Below, piece after piece: positions 34,290 to 46,269 of a DNA stretch of 64,000 bases (position 1 is the first letter of the stretch; each line of letters starts with the position of its first letter). A model generated the notes under the pieces. That model saw nothing but the letters and a program-made list of their open reading frames with translations, was not told the origin of the DNA and made no database searches. Made by a program: the position numbers and the translations under genes. The DNA is taken from positions 3,596,001 through 3,660,000 of the forward strand of contig CM031561.1 in NCBI GenBank assembly GCA_018466975.1. The letters run 5' to 3'. The stretch comes from Sparassis latifolia. Lineage: Eukaryota; Basidiomycota; Agaricomycetes; Polyporales; Sparassidaceae.

Positions 34290-36690
34290 CACGTCTCCTG
34301 TAGAATGTCGTTCCGTACCTCCTTCTCATCACGGCGATCCTTGAACATCTTCGAAAGACTCTCCATACCTCCCATGCCACTGCTGATACTCGAGCCCACT
34401 TCCGAGGGATGCATGTGCTTGTACAGTTCATACGGATCCATTATACCCGACGTATTCAGAGCCTCCGCAGCACAAACAAGAGCCCACAGTGATGTGCGAT
34501 CAGTTTGCACGATGATGTCCTGTGGAATACCGTAATGGCCGACATCCCATCCTGTCGGAATCTGGCCAGCGACGAGACGGTTGAACTTGAATGCCTTGGG
34601 AATGAACACACGAGCACCCTTCTTGAACTTGACAAACCACTGACCACCGTCTCCAGCCTAGATGTCGCAATTGTCGCCGTGTTCCAGCTTGAACTTCTGA
34701 GCATCCACTTCGGCAGCTTTGAAAGGTTCCAGATCGTGCAAAAGTTGGATCTCTTGGTTGAAAACCATCTTCTTGAGATCATAGCCACGGAAGAGTTTGG
34801 GTTCTGGATTGTATGATGAGCACAGCAGACTGCGCGGCGAAACAATCACTCACCAATCAAACGCATGCCAGCATATGAGAGAATGTCCTTCTCATAATGG
34901 CCTCGGACATCCTTGTCGTCGACGGGTTCACCGGACTTAGCATCGACCCAGCTGACATGAAGAGATCTGTCCTTAGATGGCCATCGAAGTACTCAATGTA
35001 TCTCATCATCCACACCATCTCAATGCAACCCCCAATAGTGAATTCGCCTCTCGCCTCCATCTCCCATCGCGTACGCGAGCTTCCCCAAGGACCTACCTCT
35101 GCGAAACCTGTGACAATGATGACTTTCTCCAGATCAAGCATACCACGTAGTTTTGAGACATCAGCAAGGGATTCGTGGGACTCAAGTGCAGGATATTCAA
35201 ACTTGAAGTTCGTGCACGGAACTATGTTGACTGTCTGTAAGACGCGTTCCGCTTCGACACTGTTAACCATCTTGAAATCTGCAGCGTTGTCTCTAGCGAT
35301 GGCGTGGCGGAGTTCACTCTTCTTGTTCAGATCTGTGCGGATGCGCGTAGTGATATCGGTGAGGTCGGGCAGGCGGTCCATTCCTCCATTGAGGTCTGCC
35401 CAGATCGATTCAACTTGAGTGATACTGAAAAGGAGAGGGTGCATCAGGCCCATGATGTTGAATGCCATCTCTTTCGCAGAGAAAGTGCGGACACCATGGC
35501 TTTCAACATCGTGTGCAACGATGTTCGTAGCATCCATCAGACCTGTACCGCGGGTCCAGCTGAAGCAAAATTGTGAGCTCAATATTCAATCGGCGAAAAG
35601 ATGATAAACGTACCCTATCACAGCACCAGCAAGGCACAAGTATTCGCCCCAGCTCTCAGAGTTCCAGTGGTTAAACAACGTCTCGAGCGAAATCTTAGAC
35701 TCCAAGTACAAGCCGTCATTTCCGAACAGGCCATGGTTCGGTGAGAGTGGCAGGATGACTTGCATTGGCCGAGTAAGGATCTGGCAGCTGGCCTTCTTTA
35801 TTTTCACGGCGCCGAGTAAGCGGAGTAAGTTAACCAGCATGATGCAGTGGGCAAGTTCGGATTTGTCGTCGAGACCATCGATCTGTTGACCATTCTCAGG
35901 TACCACGGCGAAGGGAAGAACATAATCCAGATCAAGCCCGAGAGTCGAGTAGATGTAGTCAATGAGGGCTTCGACATCTTGCTTCGATGCTTGATGGAAC
36001 GGCACCACGGTCAATGCAGAACCCCTACTACCGAAACACTGGAAGATGCCCTGGTAGTACTCTACGGTGGCACGGCTGTAACGAGAAGTGGTGATGATGA
36101 CGTGAGCACCCCCTGATGGCAATCCCTTTACCACCTCGACGCTGATAGAAGCTTTTCCAACACCTGTCAAAAGAGCATTTTTGTCCTTAAATGTCGTGCC
36201 TGACGTTGCGATCTCGTGGAGGATATCGAGATATACACCAGTGAGATTGCTACTGTACTCCCAGTTCGTGCTGACCTTGCGCTTCAAATGCAGTAAAGGG
36301 ACCTTGTCTGCTGTGACAGATGTGACGCCAGACACTTGAGGACGAAGGAACTGCGACGATGATCTACGAGGACGAGGTGCCCCAGGACGAGGACGAGATT
36401 TGGGACGCTTGTGCAGTGATCGTACGACGCCTTCGTAGAGAGCCTTGATGCGGTTCTTCTGCTCTTCACTAATCTCAGGCTATGACTTCACTACATTTCA
36501 CAACTTCAGAACGTCGTCTTGGATCTTCTGAATATTCTTCGGCACCGAGATCGTATCTCCGCTGGCCATTTCTTCGACGTAAGCCTCAAGCTTGCGAACG
36601 TTCTCGCGGACAACCTCCAAGTAAACAATGTCTCCTTTGGCTGTCACTTCCATATGCGGCGCAGTGGTTCTCGACAAGTTGCTCATGGGC
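34290..36690 (-). pseudogene. Fatty acid synthase alpha relic: KR and start of KS
   Basis: It starts abruptly with HMEVTAKGDIVYLEVVREN, the linker-KR junction. The KR Rossmann region follows ([54 protein letters not shown]), then TRGTGLMDATNIVAHDVESH. The beginning of KS has FIPKAFKFNRLVAGQIPTGW, SGMGGMESLSKMFKDR and RNDILQE. A TAG at about 34660 interrupts it where the family has no stop. The KS nucleophile cysteine region and the PPT domain are absent. At 34289 a GT donor leads through a 35-nt intron into the MPT piece at 34257, giving a permuted domain order. Confidence 0.82.
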
Positions 36691-37010
36691 ATAGGCAGTG
36701 ACCGCATCCAAGACCGTCAGGTCATAACCGCACTCGATGGTGAACGCATGCGCGAATCTCCACAGGAAGTCGCACAGTATCTTGGGCTTGACACAAAGGT
36801 TGAAGGCCTCCGATGCGATCACTATTCTGCTGCAGCAGCCGTGCCCACGTACCGCGAAGGGCCACTGAGAAGTAGTGCATCCGGTGTTGGTTCATGAGCG
36901 CACTGGTGGCCCATCGGATGTTTCATCCCCATGATTGCCGTAACTTCTGATGGTTCATCTCCTCTGAACGCTCGTAGGTCAGGACAAACTGATGTTGCTT
37001 GCAGTCTGCA
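36691..37010 (-). other. Unassigned coding-like scrap between FAS and POL1 relics
   Basis: The minus strand has KPKILCDFLWRFAHAFTIEC and GYDLTVLDAVTAYAHEQLVE. These look like real protein, but the family is not recognised, and the scrap joins the FAS KR piece without a splice site. It is probably another gene fragment. Confidence 0.35.
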
Positions 37011-38559
37011 TCAGGTTGGGGATCGCGGAGAAAATCGCCCTCCTCGTCGAATGAAGTAGAGATGTCCCTCATGTTCGAGACAATAGAGGCAGAAGAATTG
37101 TAGAGAACCATCTTCCTCGAGAATCGATGCACTCGAGGAGTTCGCAGATGTGGAAAGTGGTCCCAAAGTATTGTCAGGTGCGACGCTGAGAGAATCATAG
37201 ACAGAGAGCCACGATGGAGTGTCGTCCTGTCTGGCTTTCTTATTCTGAACGTTGAGCCTTCCATCGATGGACTTAAGTGGCTTTTTCTGAACATTTAAGT
37301 CTTTCGACATGGATTTGAGTGGCGCATCACCATTGATGTCCTCGTCGTCCACGTCCATGAACACGTCCATGTCCAGACCATCAAACGAGGTGTCACCTTC
37401 GTCCGTTCCACTATGGAATTCCATTCGTTCAAATTTCTTAGTGGCTGGTGTCATGTCAATGGCCTCGGTCCTCATCTTCTTCTATGGGCTGAGAAACTGG
37501 TCATCACTTGATGGTTTGACACTGTAATGGGGAATTCCATCGGAAGAGGCATCAAAATTACCTGGATAGGTGTACCTGTAATCGCCTATAGCGCGAGCGG
37601 GCCATCTTGCTCGCGATGGCGAGAGACTGATGCGTGCTGTGCTTGAAGCATGCTGACATGAGCATCGTGCAAGAAAGGAGATCGGACGAGATGACAGGTA
37701 GCTTGTAGATGCGGAAGAGTGCGGAAAGAGTGATAGTATATTGTAGAGGGTGCTTGACATGCAAGGAATGGAGCTGGTGGTGGGCGGCAGTAAGAGACGA
37801 CAGGTCGAAACCATACTGAAGACCTGGAGAGCAAGTGTCGGGCATTTCAGCTCCTCGCACCGGCCTGCAAGCAAGTCGCAGATAAGCATTAGTTGGAGTA
37901 GAGTACAATTTGTGAAGGATGTGACTACTCACGTACGAATAACTCAACATTTTGTGCATTGAATTTCCTCTTTGAGTCTCTCCACAGGGGGAACATCTCC
38001 ACAATACCCTCCATTTCGTCGTCGCCAGGCCGAATAGATGTTTCCACGTAGCATTTCATACTTGCGGGACCTTCACAGCATGCTTTCACCCAATCCTATC
38101 AAAGACGAACTTGCGAGTGTCATTAAAGCGCGTCAAACGTGCTTCCGGGCTCAATTTTTGTGGAGAGCTGCCTCCTGCCCTTTCATGATACTCTCGGTAG
38201 GTCATATATGAATTCCGGTCGGGTTTTGTGCCTGTGCGAACTCCCACTAGGTTGGGCAGGAAGGGCATCGATATCGCCAAAAGTGAAGCCATGAACTCAG
38301 TCTCCTGTGCTGCGACTATGGGTCTATAAGCACTGATGCTCGGTGTTACTGTTGGGAGTGGTGGCTTTGGCTTCGCCTTCGCTTTTGCCTTCCCGTCGAC
38401 TTTGCCCTTCCTCGCTGCACTTCTACCAGCAATGTGATGAGACGAGCATGAGGAGCGATGGTGGCATGAATCACACGTGCGGACGATTGTTGTTGCATGG
38501 AAACTGAGATGGAAACCTGATGAAATCAAAGTCGTGAGTACAGATTCTGCTTTTCGCAA
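37011..38559 (-). pseudogene. POL1: DNA polymerase alpha catalytic subunit, N-terminal relic
   Basis: Two separated pieces on the minus strand resemble the N-terminal, non-catalytic part of Pol alpha. One is PSISAYRPIVAAQETEFMAS with its basic KAKAKAKPKPPLP lead (about 38420-38280). The other is FHSGTDEGDTSFDGLDMDVF, PSWLSVYDSLSVAPDNTLGP and EEDGSLQFFCLYCLEHEGHL (about 37420-37060). The usual continuation into the exonuclease and polymerase domains is missing: after HLYFI the frame diverges. Between the pieces (37482-37950) the sequence is unrelated or unrecognised. A working POL1 must exist elsewhere in the genome. Confidence 0.55.
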
Positions 38560-39369
38560 ACACGCAGCCGAACACTCACCCTAATGAAGCACAACTGCAG
38601 GAGGACACAGTGCTCACTCATGCGCGTGTGTCTAGCGGGTCTCGAAGTTGGGTGTGCATGAAAGCTTGGTATGTTGTAGTCCACATCGCCCTTCAGAGGT
38701 GGAGGAGGTTCGCGAGATACGTTGCACACTTGGGGTGGGAGAGACTGCCTCTTGGAAGACTCGTGCATGATTGATCACGGGAGGAGCAGCAGATGGGAAT
38801 GAAGGTGGCCAGTGGCTGCGGCAGTCCCTACAGGGTGAGCATGATGCTCAGAAAACCGGAATCAGGTCCAAAGTTGATCTCCTGAAGTCGATCAATTGGC
38901 ACAAAGGTCCTGTAATACACGCTGGGTTGTAGGGACAGACAGAGAGTTTTGACGGGCGCAGGACCAATGTGTTGTCGCAGACAAAATCATGGAGCTTAAA
39001 AGTTAGGCATTCGCAGACAAACACACGCGTCTATTCTGAGTAGGAAGCACCCGTTATCTATGACATAACAGACACCCGGATGTATCTTTAGCGAACTGAA
39101 CCCCTCGGAAAATTATCAGTATGGCATGCCCTCCCTTCTCCCACTATCTCCAGATGCTGAGCCATTTTACAAACTGTTGTACGGGGATAAGGAACCTCCC
39201 TCCTTCACGGTCCTCGAGCAGAAGCAGGCAGCAGTGCGGCACCAGTCGGTGAACCAAAATTACCTGCCTCTGTGGTTATGGTAAGGGAGGTGCGAGGTGC
39301 GAGGGGAGTGCGGGAGTGTGGGGCGTCATCGTCACACCGCGGTTGCCGGCGCAAAAAAGACGAGGAGGC
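38560..39369. other. No gene recognised
   Basis: Transition between the relic cluster and the transposon-rich half. Short open frames only. The last 150 bases are G-rich (GAGGTGCGAGGGGAGTGCGG at about 39290-39310). Confidence 0.35.
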
Positions 39370-39950
39370 TGCAAAAAGTTAGTATTGTAGCGTAGGGATA
39401 TGAAGAAACTTTTTTTGACTCACCTGGGGGTGCCCTTCAACCTCCCGCAAAGGGAACGTGGTGCTGACACACCGCGTTCAAGCAGAAAACAGAACAAGGG
39501 ACATACAAACAGCGAGGAGCATCGAGGTAGGGTGCGGGGAGGTGGAGAGGGGCTCTGCGGAGTCTCGCGGGGCCTTGGGGAAAGGTGGCGGCCATTCCAC
39601 CGCGGTGGCCAGTGCGACAACGAGGGGCCTGCGAAAAGTTAGCATGGCAGTATATAGATATAAAAAGCATTTTTTGAACTTACCTCGCGTGCCCTTGAAC
39701 CTCCGAGAATGAACGCGCCGCCGAACATTTGCATTCGACGGCGTGGGGCAGCACGAGGTGGAAGGTGGAGGGTGGAGGTCCCGCGAAGAGAACGCGGTGC
39801 TGACGCGTCACGTTCGAGAGCAAACCGAAATGCGGGCGATGAACAGAAGCAGGAGAAGAATAAATAAAAGCAGAGCAACGCCGAGGAGAGCCTCCTCGGC
39901 ATTGTGGAAGGGTGTCGCGGCAGTGAGCCAAGCAGGAGGAGCGTGAAGCT
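39370..39950. repeat. Diverged tandem repeat of roughly 260-330 bp
   Basis: The block at 39370-39500 (CAAAAAGTTAGTAT … CCCTTCAACCTCC … GAACGTGGTGCTGACAC) recurs with changes at 39631-39830 (CGAAAAGTTAGCAT … CCCTTGAACCTCC … GAACGCGGTGCTGACGC). The spacing between matching points rises from about 260 to 335 bp, so the second copy has an insertion of around 70 bp. G-rich and C-rich segments alternate. No gene function seen. Confidence 0.6.
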
Positions 39951-40138
39951 AAGTTCAACCGGTGCTTGTTGGGCGGATAGCACAGACAAAGAACTCGGGT
40001 GTGCACCGGAGAAGCTGCACCACATCTATATATGCCAATATCGAAAACACAGCCGTTGTATCATGATTGTTAGCAGGCTGAGCTGAAGCGCAAGTGTGAG
40101 GTGTAAAGACGCACCGGTGTCGTTGAGCAAGTAAGGGG

Positions 40139-43100
40139 TCAAAAGAGCATATAGAAAGCGTGATGGTCGATGTATTTGTTCACATATAACTGGTTGTAGA
40201 CATCCAGAGAGTGGTGCTCTATAAGCCCGCGGGGTACACGACCATCGAATACAGGGATCAAGTGTGCAGCACGTATAATAGAGTCGACATGGATCACGGA
40301 GATACCGTCATCATCCATCTGCGGCCTGACGATCCACATGTCAGTGTCTCGGTCTGGCCGATCATTGACCAATTCATACCGACGAATGAGCGCACAGGAG
40401 TACTGGATGTCGCGGAAGTGGATAGTGAAAAAAAGTAAGATGCGTGCGACCTCAAAAGCATCGACTCCGTTATCTGTAGATGGGCTTTTGACGAAACTGC
40501 AATCGAAATGCATCCCAGCACGCCACCAGGAGGGAGTAGCATGAATGTATTCATGCCGCATACTGCCAATACCACTGGGATCGCTGGGGGCAAAATACAT
40601 GGCCGCCACGAAGTACACGAAGTAGACTTTGTCAGATTCATGGATCTTTGGACATGCGTCGAGTGGAACGGTGCCAGAAGTGTTGTGGTGAGGATGCAGT
40701 TGGCCATATAGGAAATGACGCAGTGCCGCAGGCAAGAGAGATTGGTTGATTTCATCCGCGAGGGCATAAAGGACCGCGAGTGTTGACGCTCTTTGTAGAA
40801 TGCATCAGAATTCAAACACGGAAGGACATGGTTTGAAATTACTGACGAAGGGTCACCACTAATGTAACATACCCATTCGACTGTGGTCCCGGAACAATGT
40901 CACCTTCTTCTTGCGTGTCGGGATCTGCATCAACATCCGGGTTCACTCCATCGACATCCAGGTTCTCAGCATCAGCATCCGAGTTTGGTATGTCGTCTTC
41001 AAGGCTACGAACTGTACAGTATATAGAGTTAGTTGTACTAGACATTGCATAGCAACAGACATACAGTGGGCCTCAATTGCGGCAGCTAGAGCGGACTGAG
41101 TCAACATTCCATGACTGGTAAAATCGACACGTGCAGCAGTGAGCTTATCGAGGCGCTGGTTTGTTAGCAGCATCTGCCCGAGTGCATCGTGGCGGCTAGA
41201 ACATCGCCAAGGCTTCTTGATGGCTGTGATGTGTCTTGACTCGGTTATAGAAGAACATAGACCGTTCGGGGCACCGAAATCCCATATGAGATTCCGATAG
41301 TGATCAAGAGAATGCTGTCGAGGAAGAGAGAACCCAATCCGAACTCCACATTTAGCGAATATTACTCTATCACGATGAAAGTGCTTGAGGGCATGATCCA
41401 GATCATTCAGCATCTTTTCGGTGTGAACATCACGCCTAGCAAGGTAACAAAAATCGAGGAAGGAACACATTGCACGAACCATTTGGCGAGGCACATAACC
41501 TGAAATGGCAGGCAGATACACCTGGTTCGAACATATCTCAGTGCTGAATATGCACATGATAGGATACAACACACCTTCATCAGCGCTTTTGAGTCATCTC
41601 CCATCCATTGCTTGAAGCCGCGGCCTTCAGGAAATCGTTGTAGATTGGAGAACGGAGGGATAACGGAAATACTGGACATATGACATATCAGTACGTGCAC
41701 CTTACAATGGCACAGTGAACACCTTACCGACGATCAATGTCTGCCAAAATGGCTTTGGCCCGAGCGGGGGGATGCTTGCCATGTATGTATTGCTCCACCC
41801 AATCGACCAAATGATCTTTGAATGTTCCTTTAATAAGCTGGTGTAGGAGGTCGGGAGATAGAAGTTCATGAATGTCCGCCCGCGAAAGTCATTAGTGAAT
41901 GGCTGTGAAGAGGTCAGGTCAGCATACAAGCAAAAAAGTGCTTTTGGCAGGCAGGACAAGCGGTAGATATGCAGCGAACAAACAGAAGAGATAGTGGACA
42001 GTGAGACACGAAACGTTTAGCAAGACGGCGAGTGGAGGGGTGGGAACGAGCGCGCACGCAATGGTCATCAGTATGGCCAGTGTGCAGTGCGTGTGGAGGA
42101 ACATGGGTTCGTGGTAAAACACATACAGCAGGCACCAAAATGGAAGTTATAAATGGAGAGAAGTAACGGGGACTCACCACTATATCTCCCACAATCCCAT
42201 AATCTTGCCATAAAATATCAAGTCCTAGCTCTTCAATCAACATGTCAGTATAGTTGTGACTACATCTTCCACCGCCAGAATCAAGATCAGTGTTCTTTGC
42301 GGTGCACCTATGAAATGATCAGTGAAACGTATGACACTGAGAATGTAAGACGCACTTCGGACACCACCCTTGCACAATACAGGCGAGTGCCTGCTCTGGA
42401 TAATCAGCGATGTAGGGACCGAGGCCATAGATGACGTGCCTGAAGTGACCGTCTGCACAGCGGGTCACTTCTGGCGTTGTCATACCGGGCTTGAGTGGTT
42501 GTAAAATCTTTGACAGTGACGAATAAAACATTTGGCGCGGAACTTGCGAAACTGCACGTCGTCCGCATACCTTCTATCAGCTACCGTGGAGAATCTATGA
42601 ATTTCTGAAGTCGTGTGAAGGTAGTATAGTACTCACTTTTTGGAATCACCAGAAACCCGATAAGGGCGAGGGCATTGCGATGAGCCCACTGCACGTTGTT
42701 GTGTACATTGCCAATCAACATGTAGAGGGGGTAGTATTCGTTCTGACCCGTGGCCACCGAGATGGTGGTCTTATCGCTGCCGAGGATGATGGGGACAAAC
42801 GTGGAACCGTGAGTATCTGGGTCTTGTGCGATTAAGTCCTGCAACAGATCTAAGTCAGTATGTGAGTGCGATAACAAAGTATTTGTTGTACCGCTTGCTT
42901 CCATACCCAGTCACCCGACATGAAATTTTGTAGGCGGCGTTCATGCGGGGCTTCATGTTCGAACTGGCGCATAACGCTGTAGTCGATTTCACCATCGAAA
43001 TCCGGATTCGACAGCATGTTCTGGGCGACTAGACGGGGGTCTCAAAACCAGACGTCATATTCTCCCTCCATCCACACCGGCACATCACTGTCTGGTTTCG

Positions 43101-44171
43101 GACCTTTGTATGACATGTTGAATGTTTGCCACCTCACCTCGCTGAGTAATGTGTTGTCGATGCGTTGATACAGGTCTTTCGTATCTTCGAACGGAGGGTG
43201 ATCATCATGTTTGACGAGTGTTGCAGCCCATAACTGGAGCAGGCTATTGATGTTTCCGGCAGACATTTCATCATGGGTATAGAGAAGCTCGGCGGTCTCA
43301 AATTCGATCTGGTTGCGGTACGGATACCAATCGCCTGGAGCTGGCACCTGTGGAGGAGGAGGAGGAGCATCCTTCAGTAAGAAGTTGCCATGTTCATTGC
43401 ATGGTTGTCCTGTAGCACAGAAGTTAAACATCAGCTTTTATCCAACAGATGTGGTACTAATAAATACCGTGAATATAACGGTGATGGTCGGTTATTGGCC
43501 ATGTTGGACCTTCGGCATCATCAGACACGCGCGAGGTAGAATCTCGTTCACTTTCCATGGGGTCATCGCTATCGCTGTCCGTGCTGTATGCACGTCGTAC
43601 ATTAGGTGACTCATCTGAAATACATGTGCTTAGTACAATATGCCACTTGTGCAAAACCCGAATGATAACATACCCTGAACTTCATGCCTATCCCTCCCCA
43701 AAATGTCCATGTCGTCCGAGTTGACGTCATCCATATTGATGTCGTTAACCCCAAAATCATGTACGTGCTCGAAGTGATAGTCATTTGGCGCATCTCCGAC
43801 AGCATCTCCATCAGCGTCCGAGCTGACCCTCTCCCAAACATCCCTAGCTGGTCCATTGGCACCCACACTCTCATCAGATCCACCTTCTCGGCCTCTGCCA
43901 TTGCCCTTGCTTGAATCTTTATCTTGACGGCTTCAGTTGGCTTTGTTGGTGTCAGTACATGAAGGACTTCAAGCGCGGAGTACACACCTCTGTCACTAGG
44001 CTTGTGTAGTCGTAAATCTATCGGAATCTTCGCGACAGGATCGCCCAGGTGGTAGGTGCGGACATGCTTGCTATGTCCATTCTTCGCCTTGAACTGCTTA
44101 TGGCAGCCACGGCACACGAAACGATACTTGCTGGAGGCATTCGGGGCTTGTGAGGCAGCCCATTCAGTCAT
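40139..44171 (-). mobile_element. Plavaka-type DNA transposase gene
   Basis: Coding exons run from about 44171 to a stop at 40139. The N-terminus has a C2H2 finger (YRFVCRGCHKQFKAKNGH…). Characteristic Plavaka blocks follow in order: FEDTKDLYQRID and VWMEGEYDVWF, then DPRLVAQNMLSNPDFDGEID. After these come GSTFVPIILGSDKTTISVAT, YYPLYMLIGNVHNNVQWAHR and TRCADGHFRHVIYGLGPYIA. The later blocks are GLDILWQDYGIVGDI, FPEGRGFKQWMGDDSKALMK and YVPRQMVRAMCSFLDF. The C-terminal domain has DTDMWIVRPQMDD and YVNKYIDHHAFYMLF. Many small introns are needed. A TGA at 43042 interrupts VWF-DPRL where CGA is expected, so this copy is probably inactive. I could not define its terminal inverted repeats. Confidence 0.85.
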
Positions 44172-44260
44172 GTTTGTGAACTGACTCCCATTTACCCTGA
44201 CATTGTCATGAACTGGACAGCCAGCGGACGCCGCCCATCGGTCTGTGTAAGGAGCTGTCA

Positions 44261-45652
44261 GCGATCGCTCATGGCGATGAAGGGAATGCTGAGCGATGGG
44301 CCCACCGCCATAGGAGTATTTCTGAGCGATCGCCCACCGCCATGATGCAACTATTATACAGGCATGGGCCCACCGCCATAGGTAGTAGTTCTGAGCGATG
44401 GGCCCACCGCCATAGGTGTATTATTGAGCGATCGCCCACCGCCACGGGCTATTATGAGCCATCGCCCACCGCCATAGGTAGTGTTCTGAGCGATCGCCCA
44501 CCGCCACTGGGGCTATTATACAGCCATGGCCCACCGCCATAGGTAGTGTTCTGAGCGATCGCCCACCGCCATAGGGCTATTACTGAGCGATCGCCCACCG
44601 CCATAGGTAGTGTTCTGAGCGATCGCCCACCGCCATAGGTAGTGTTCTGAGCGATCGCCCACCGCCATAGGGATATTTCTGAGCGATCGCCCACCGCCAC
44701 GGGCTATTGTACAGCCATCGCCCACCGCCATAGGTAGTGTTCTGAGCCATCGCCCACCGCCATAGGTAGTGTTCTGAGCGATCGCCCACCGCCACGGTGC
44801 TATTATACAGCCATCGCCCACCGCCATAGGTAGTGTTCTGAGCGATGGGCCCACCACCATAGGTAGTGTTCTGAGCGATCGCCCACCGCCATAGGTAGCT
44901 ATTATGAGAGCCGGGCCCACCGCCATAGGTAGTGTTCTGAGCGATGGGCCCACCGCCATAGGTATATTCTGAGCGATCGCCCACCGCCACGGGCTATTAT
45001 ACAGCCATCGCCCACCGCCATAGGTAGTGTTCTGAGCGATGGGCCACCGCCATAGGTAGTGTTCTGAGCGATCGCCCACCACCACGGGGCTATTATACAG
45101 CCATCGCCCACCGCCATAGGTAGTGTTCTGAGCGATCGGCCGACCGCCATAGGTAGTGTTCTGAGCGATCGCCCACCGCCATAGGTAGTGTTCTGAGCGA
45201 TCGCCGACCGCCATAGGTAGTGTTCTGAGCGATCGCCCACCGCCATAGGTAGTGTTCTGAGCGATCGCCCACCGCCATAGGTAGTGTTCTGAGCGATGGG
45301 CCCACCGCCATAGGTAGTGTTCTGAGCGATCGCCCACCGCCATAGGTAGTGTTCTGAGCGATCGCCCACCACCACGGTGCTATTATACAGCCATCGCCCA
45401 CCGCCATAGGTAGTGTTCTGAGCGATGGGCCGACCTCCATAGGTAGCGTTCTGAGCGATGGGCCCACCGCCATAGGTATATTTCTGAGCGATCAGCCCAC
45501 CGCCACGGTGCTATTATACAGCCATCGGCACAACCCCATAGGTAGGGTTCTGAGCGATGGGCCGACCTCCATAGGTAGTGTTCTGAGCGATCGCCCACCA
45601 CCACGGGCTATTATACAGCCATCGCCCACCGCCATAGGTATATTTCTGAGCC
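44261..45652 (+). repeat. Satellite of about forty 31-33 bp units
   Basis: The typical unit is 32 bp: GCGATCGCCCACCGCC, then ATAGGTAGTGTTCTGA. Variants replace GCGATCGCC with GCGATGGGCC, creating GGGCCC, or use CAGCCATCGCC and a CGGGCTATTATA tail. Nearly every unit contains a palindrome (GCGATCGC or GGGCCC) next to CCACCGCC. Because unit length is near but not exactly a multiple of three, long open frames occur on the minus strand (for example 44516-45343); they have no protein logic. I read the array as a left subterminal array of binding sites. Confidence 0.9.
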
Positions 45653-45802
45653 CATAAGCATGGGTCGCCTGAAATATCTGACTAGCCTGGGCATAGCTGA
45701 GTTATTTGCCTTGCCCTAGGTTGTCAACTGGGCTCAGATCGTGTCCGTGTCGCCTTGGTGAAGCATGGGTGGGTGAAGGAACATACCAGATGATTCGCCA
45801 GG

Positions 45803-45900
45803 GAGTAGCATAGGTGGATGTATGAAACATGGAGATTGGTCGGGGAAGCATGGGCGGATGTATGAAACGTGGAGATTGGTCAGGGGAAGCATGGGCGGAT
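45803..45900 (+). repeat. Short tandem repeat, about 41-bp unit, near three copies
   Basis: Units contain AGCATGGGCGGATGTATGAA followed by ACGTGGAGATTGGTC. They lie just inside the satellite. The sequence around them (45653-46080) otherwise has no gene. Confidence 0.6.
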
Positions 45901-46084
45901 GCCACACCTGGTTGCCCGAGCCAAGAAGTAGACCATACGGCGAACGGATTGTACCCAAGTCAACCGAAGAGCACGAAGTAGACGAGGATGCGGACGTGTG
46001 CAAATCAGCGCATTTGAGCCGAAGGACACCACAGAAGAAGGGGGCTCTGACGCCGAGTCGTTGCTCATGCGGCACCTCTTGCTC

Positions 46085-46170
46085 AGACCTATCGGCCCAC
46101 CGCCATAGGTGTAGTTCTCAGCGATCAGTCAACCGCCATGGGCATATTTTTCAGTGATTGATCCACCGCC
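46085..46170 (+). repeat. Outlying units of the satellite core
   Basis: CGGCCCACCGCCATAGG and degenerate forms (CAGTCAACCGCCATGGG, TTGATCCACCGCC) occur at about 32-40 bp spacing some 450 bp beyond the main array, showing that the array once extended inward. Confidence 0.6.
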
Positions 46171-46269
46171 TAACAGGGCAATGATGGAGCTACCGCCGCC
46201 AATAATTTCCACGTAATCCACCCATCATTCCTCCATTCTGGTTAGCTCACTATCAGCTCTCCTTGCAGT

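Noticed and set aside
44516..45473. Long open frames of up to 275 codons reading repeated MAVGDRSEHYLWRW-like peptides
   Set aside because: They run through the 32-bp satellite in several frames at once and merely reflect the repeat; there is no start context, splicing or protein family.
44261..45652. Regular 32-bp repeats suggestive of a CRISPR array
   Set aside because: Units are directly contiguous with no unique spacers, vary in length and sequence, and the genome is fungal.
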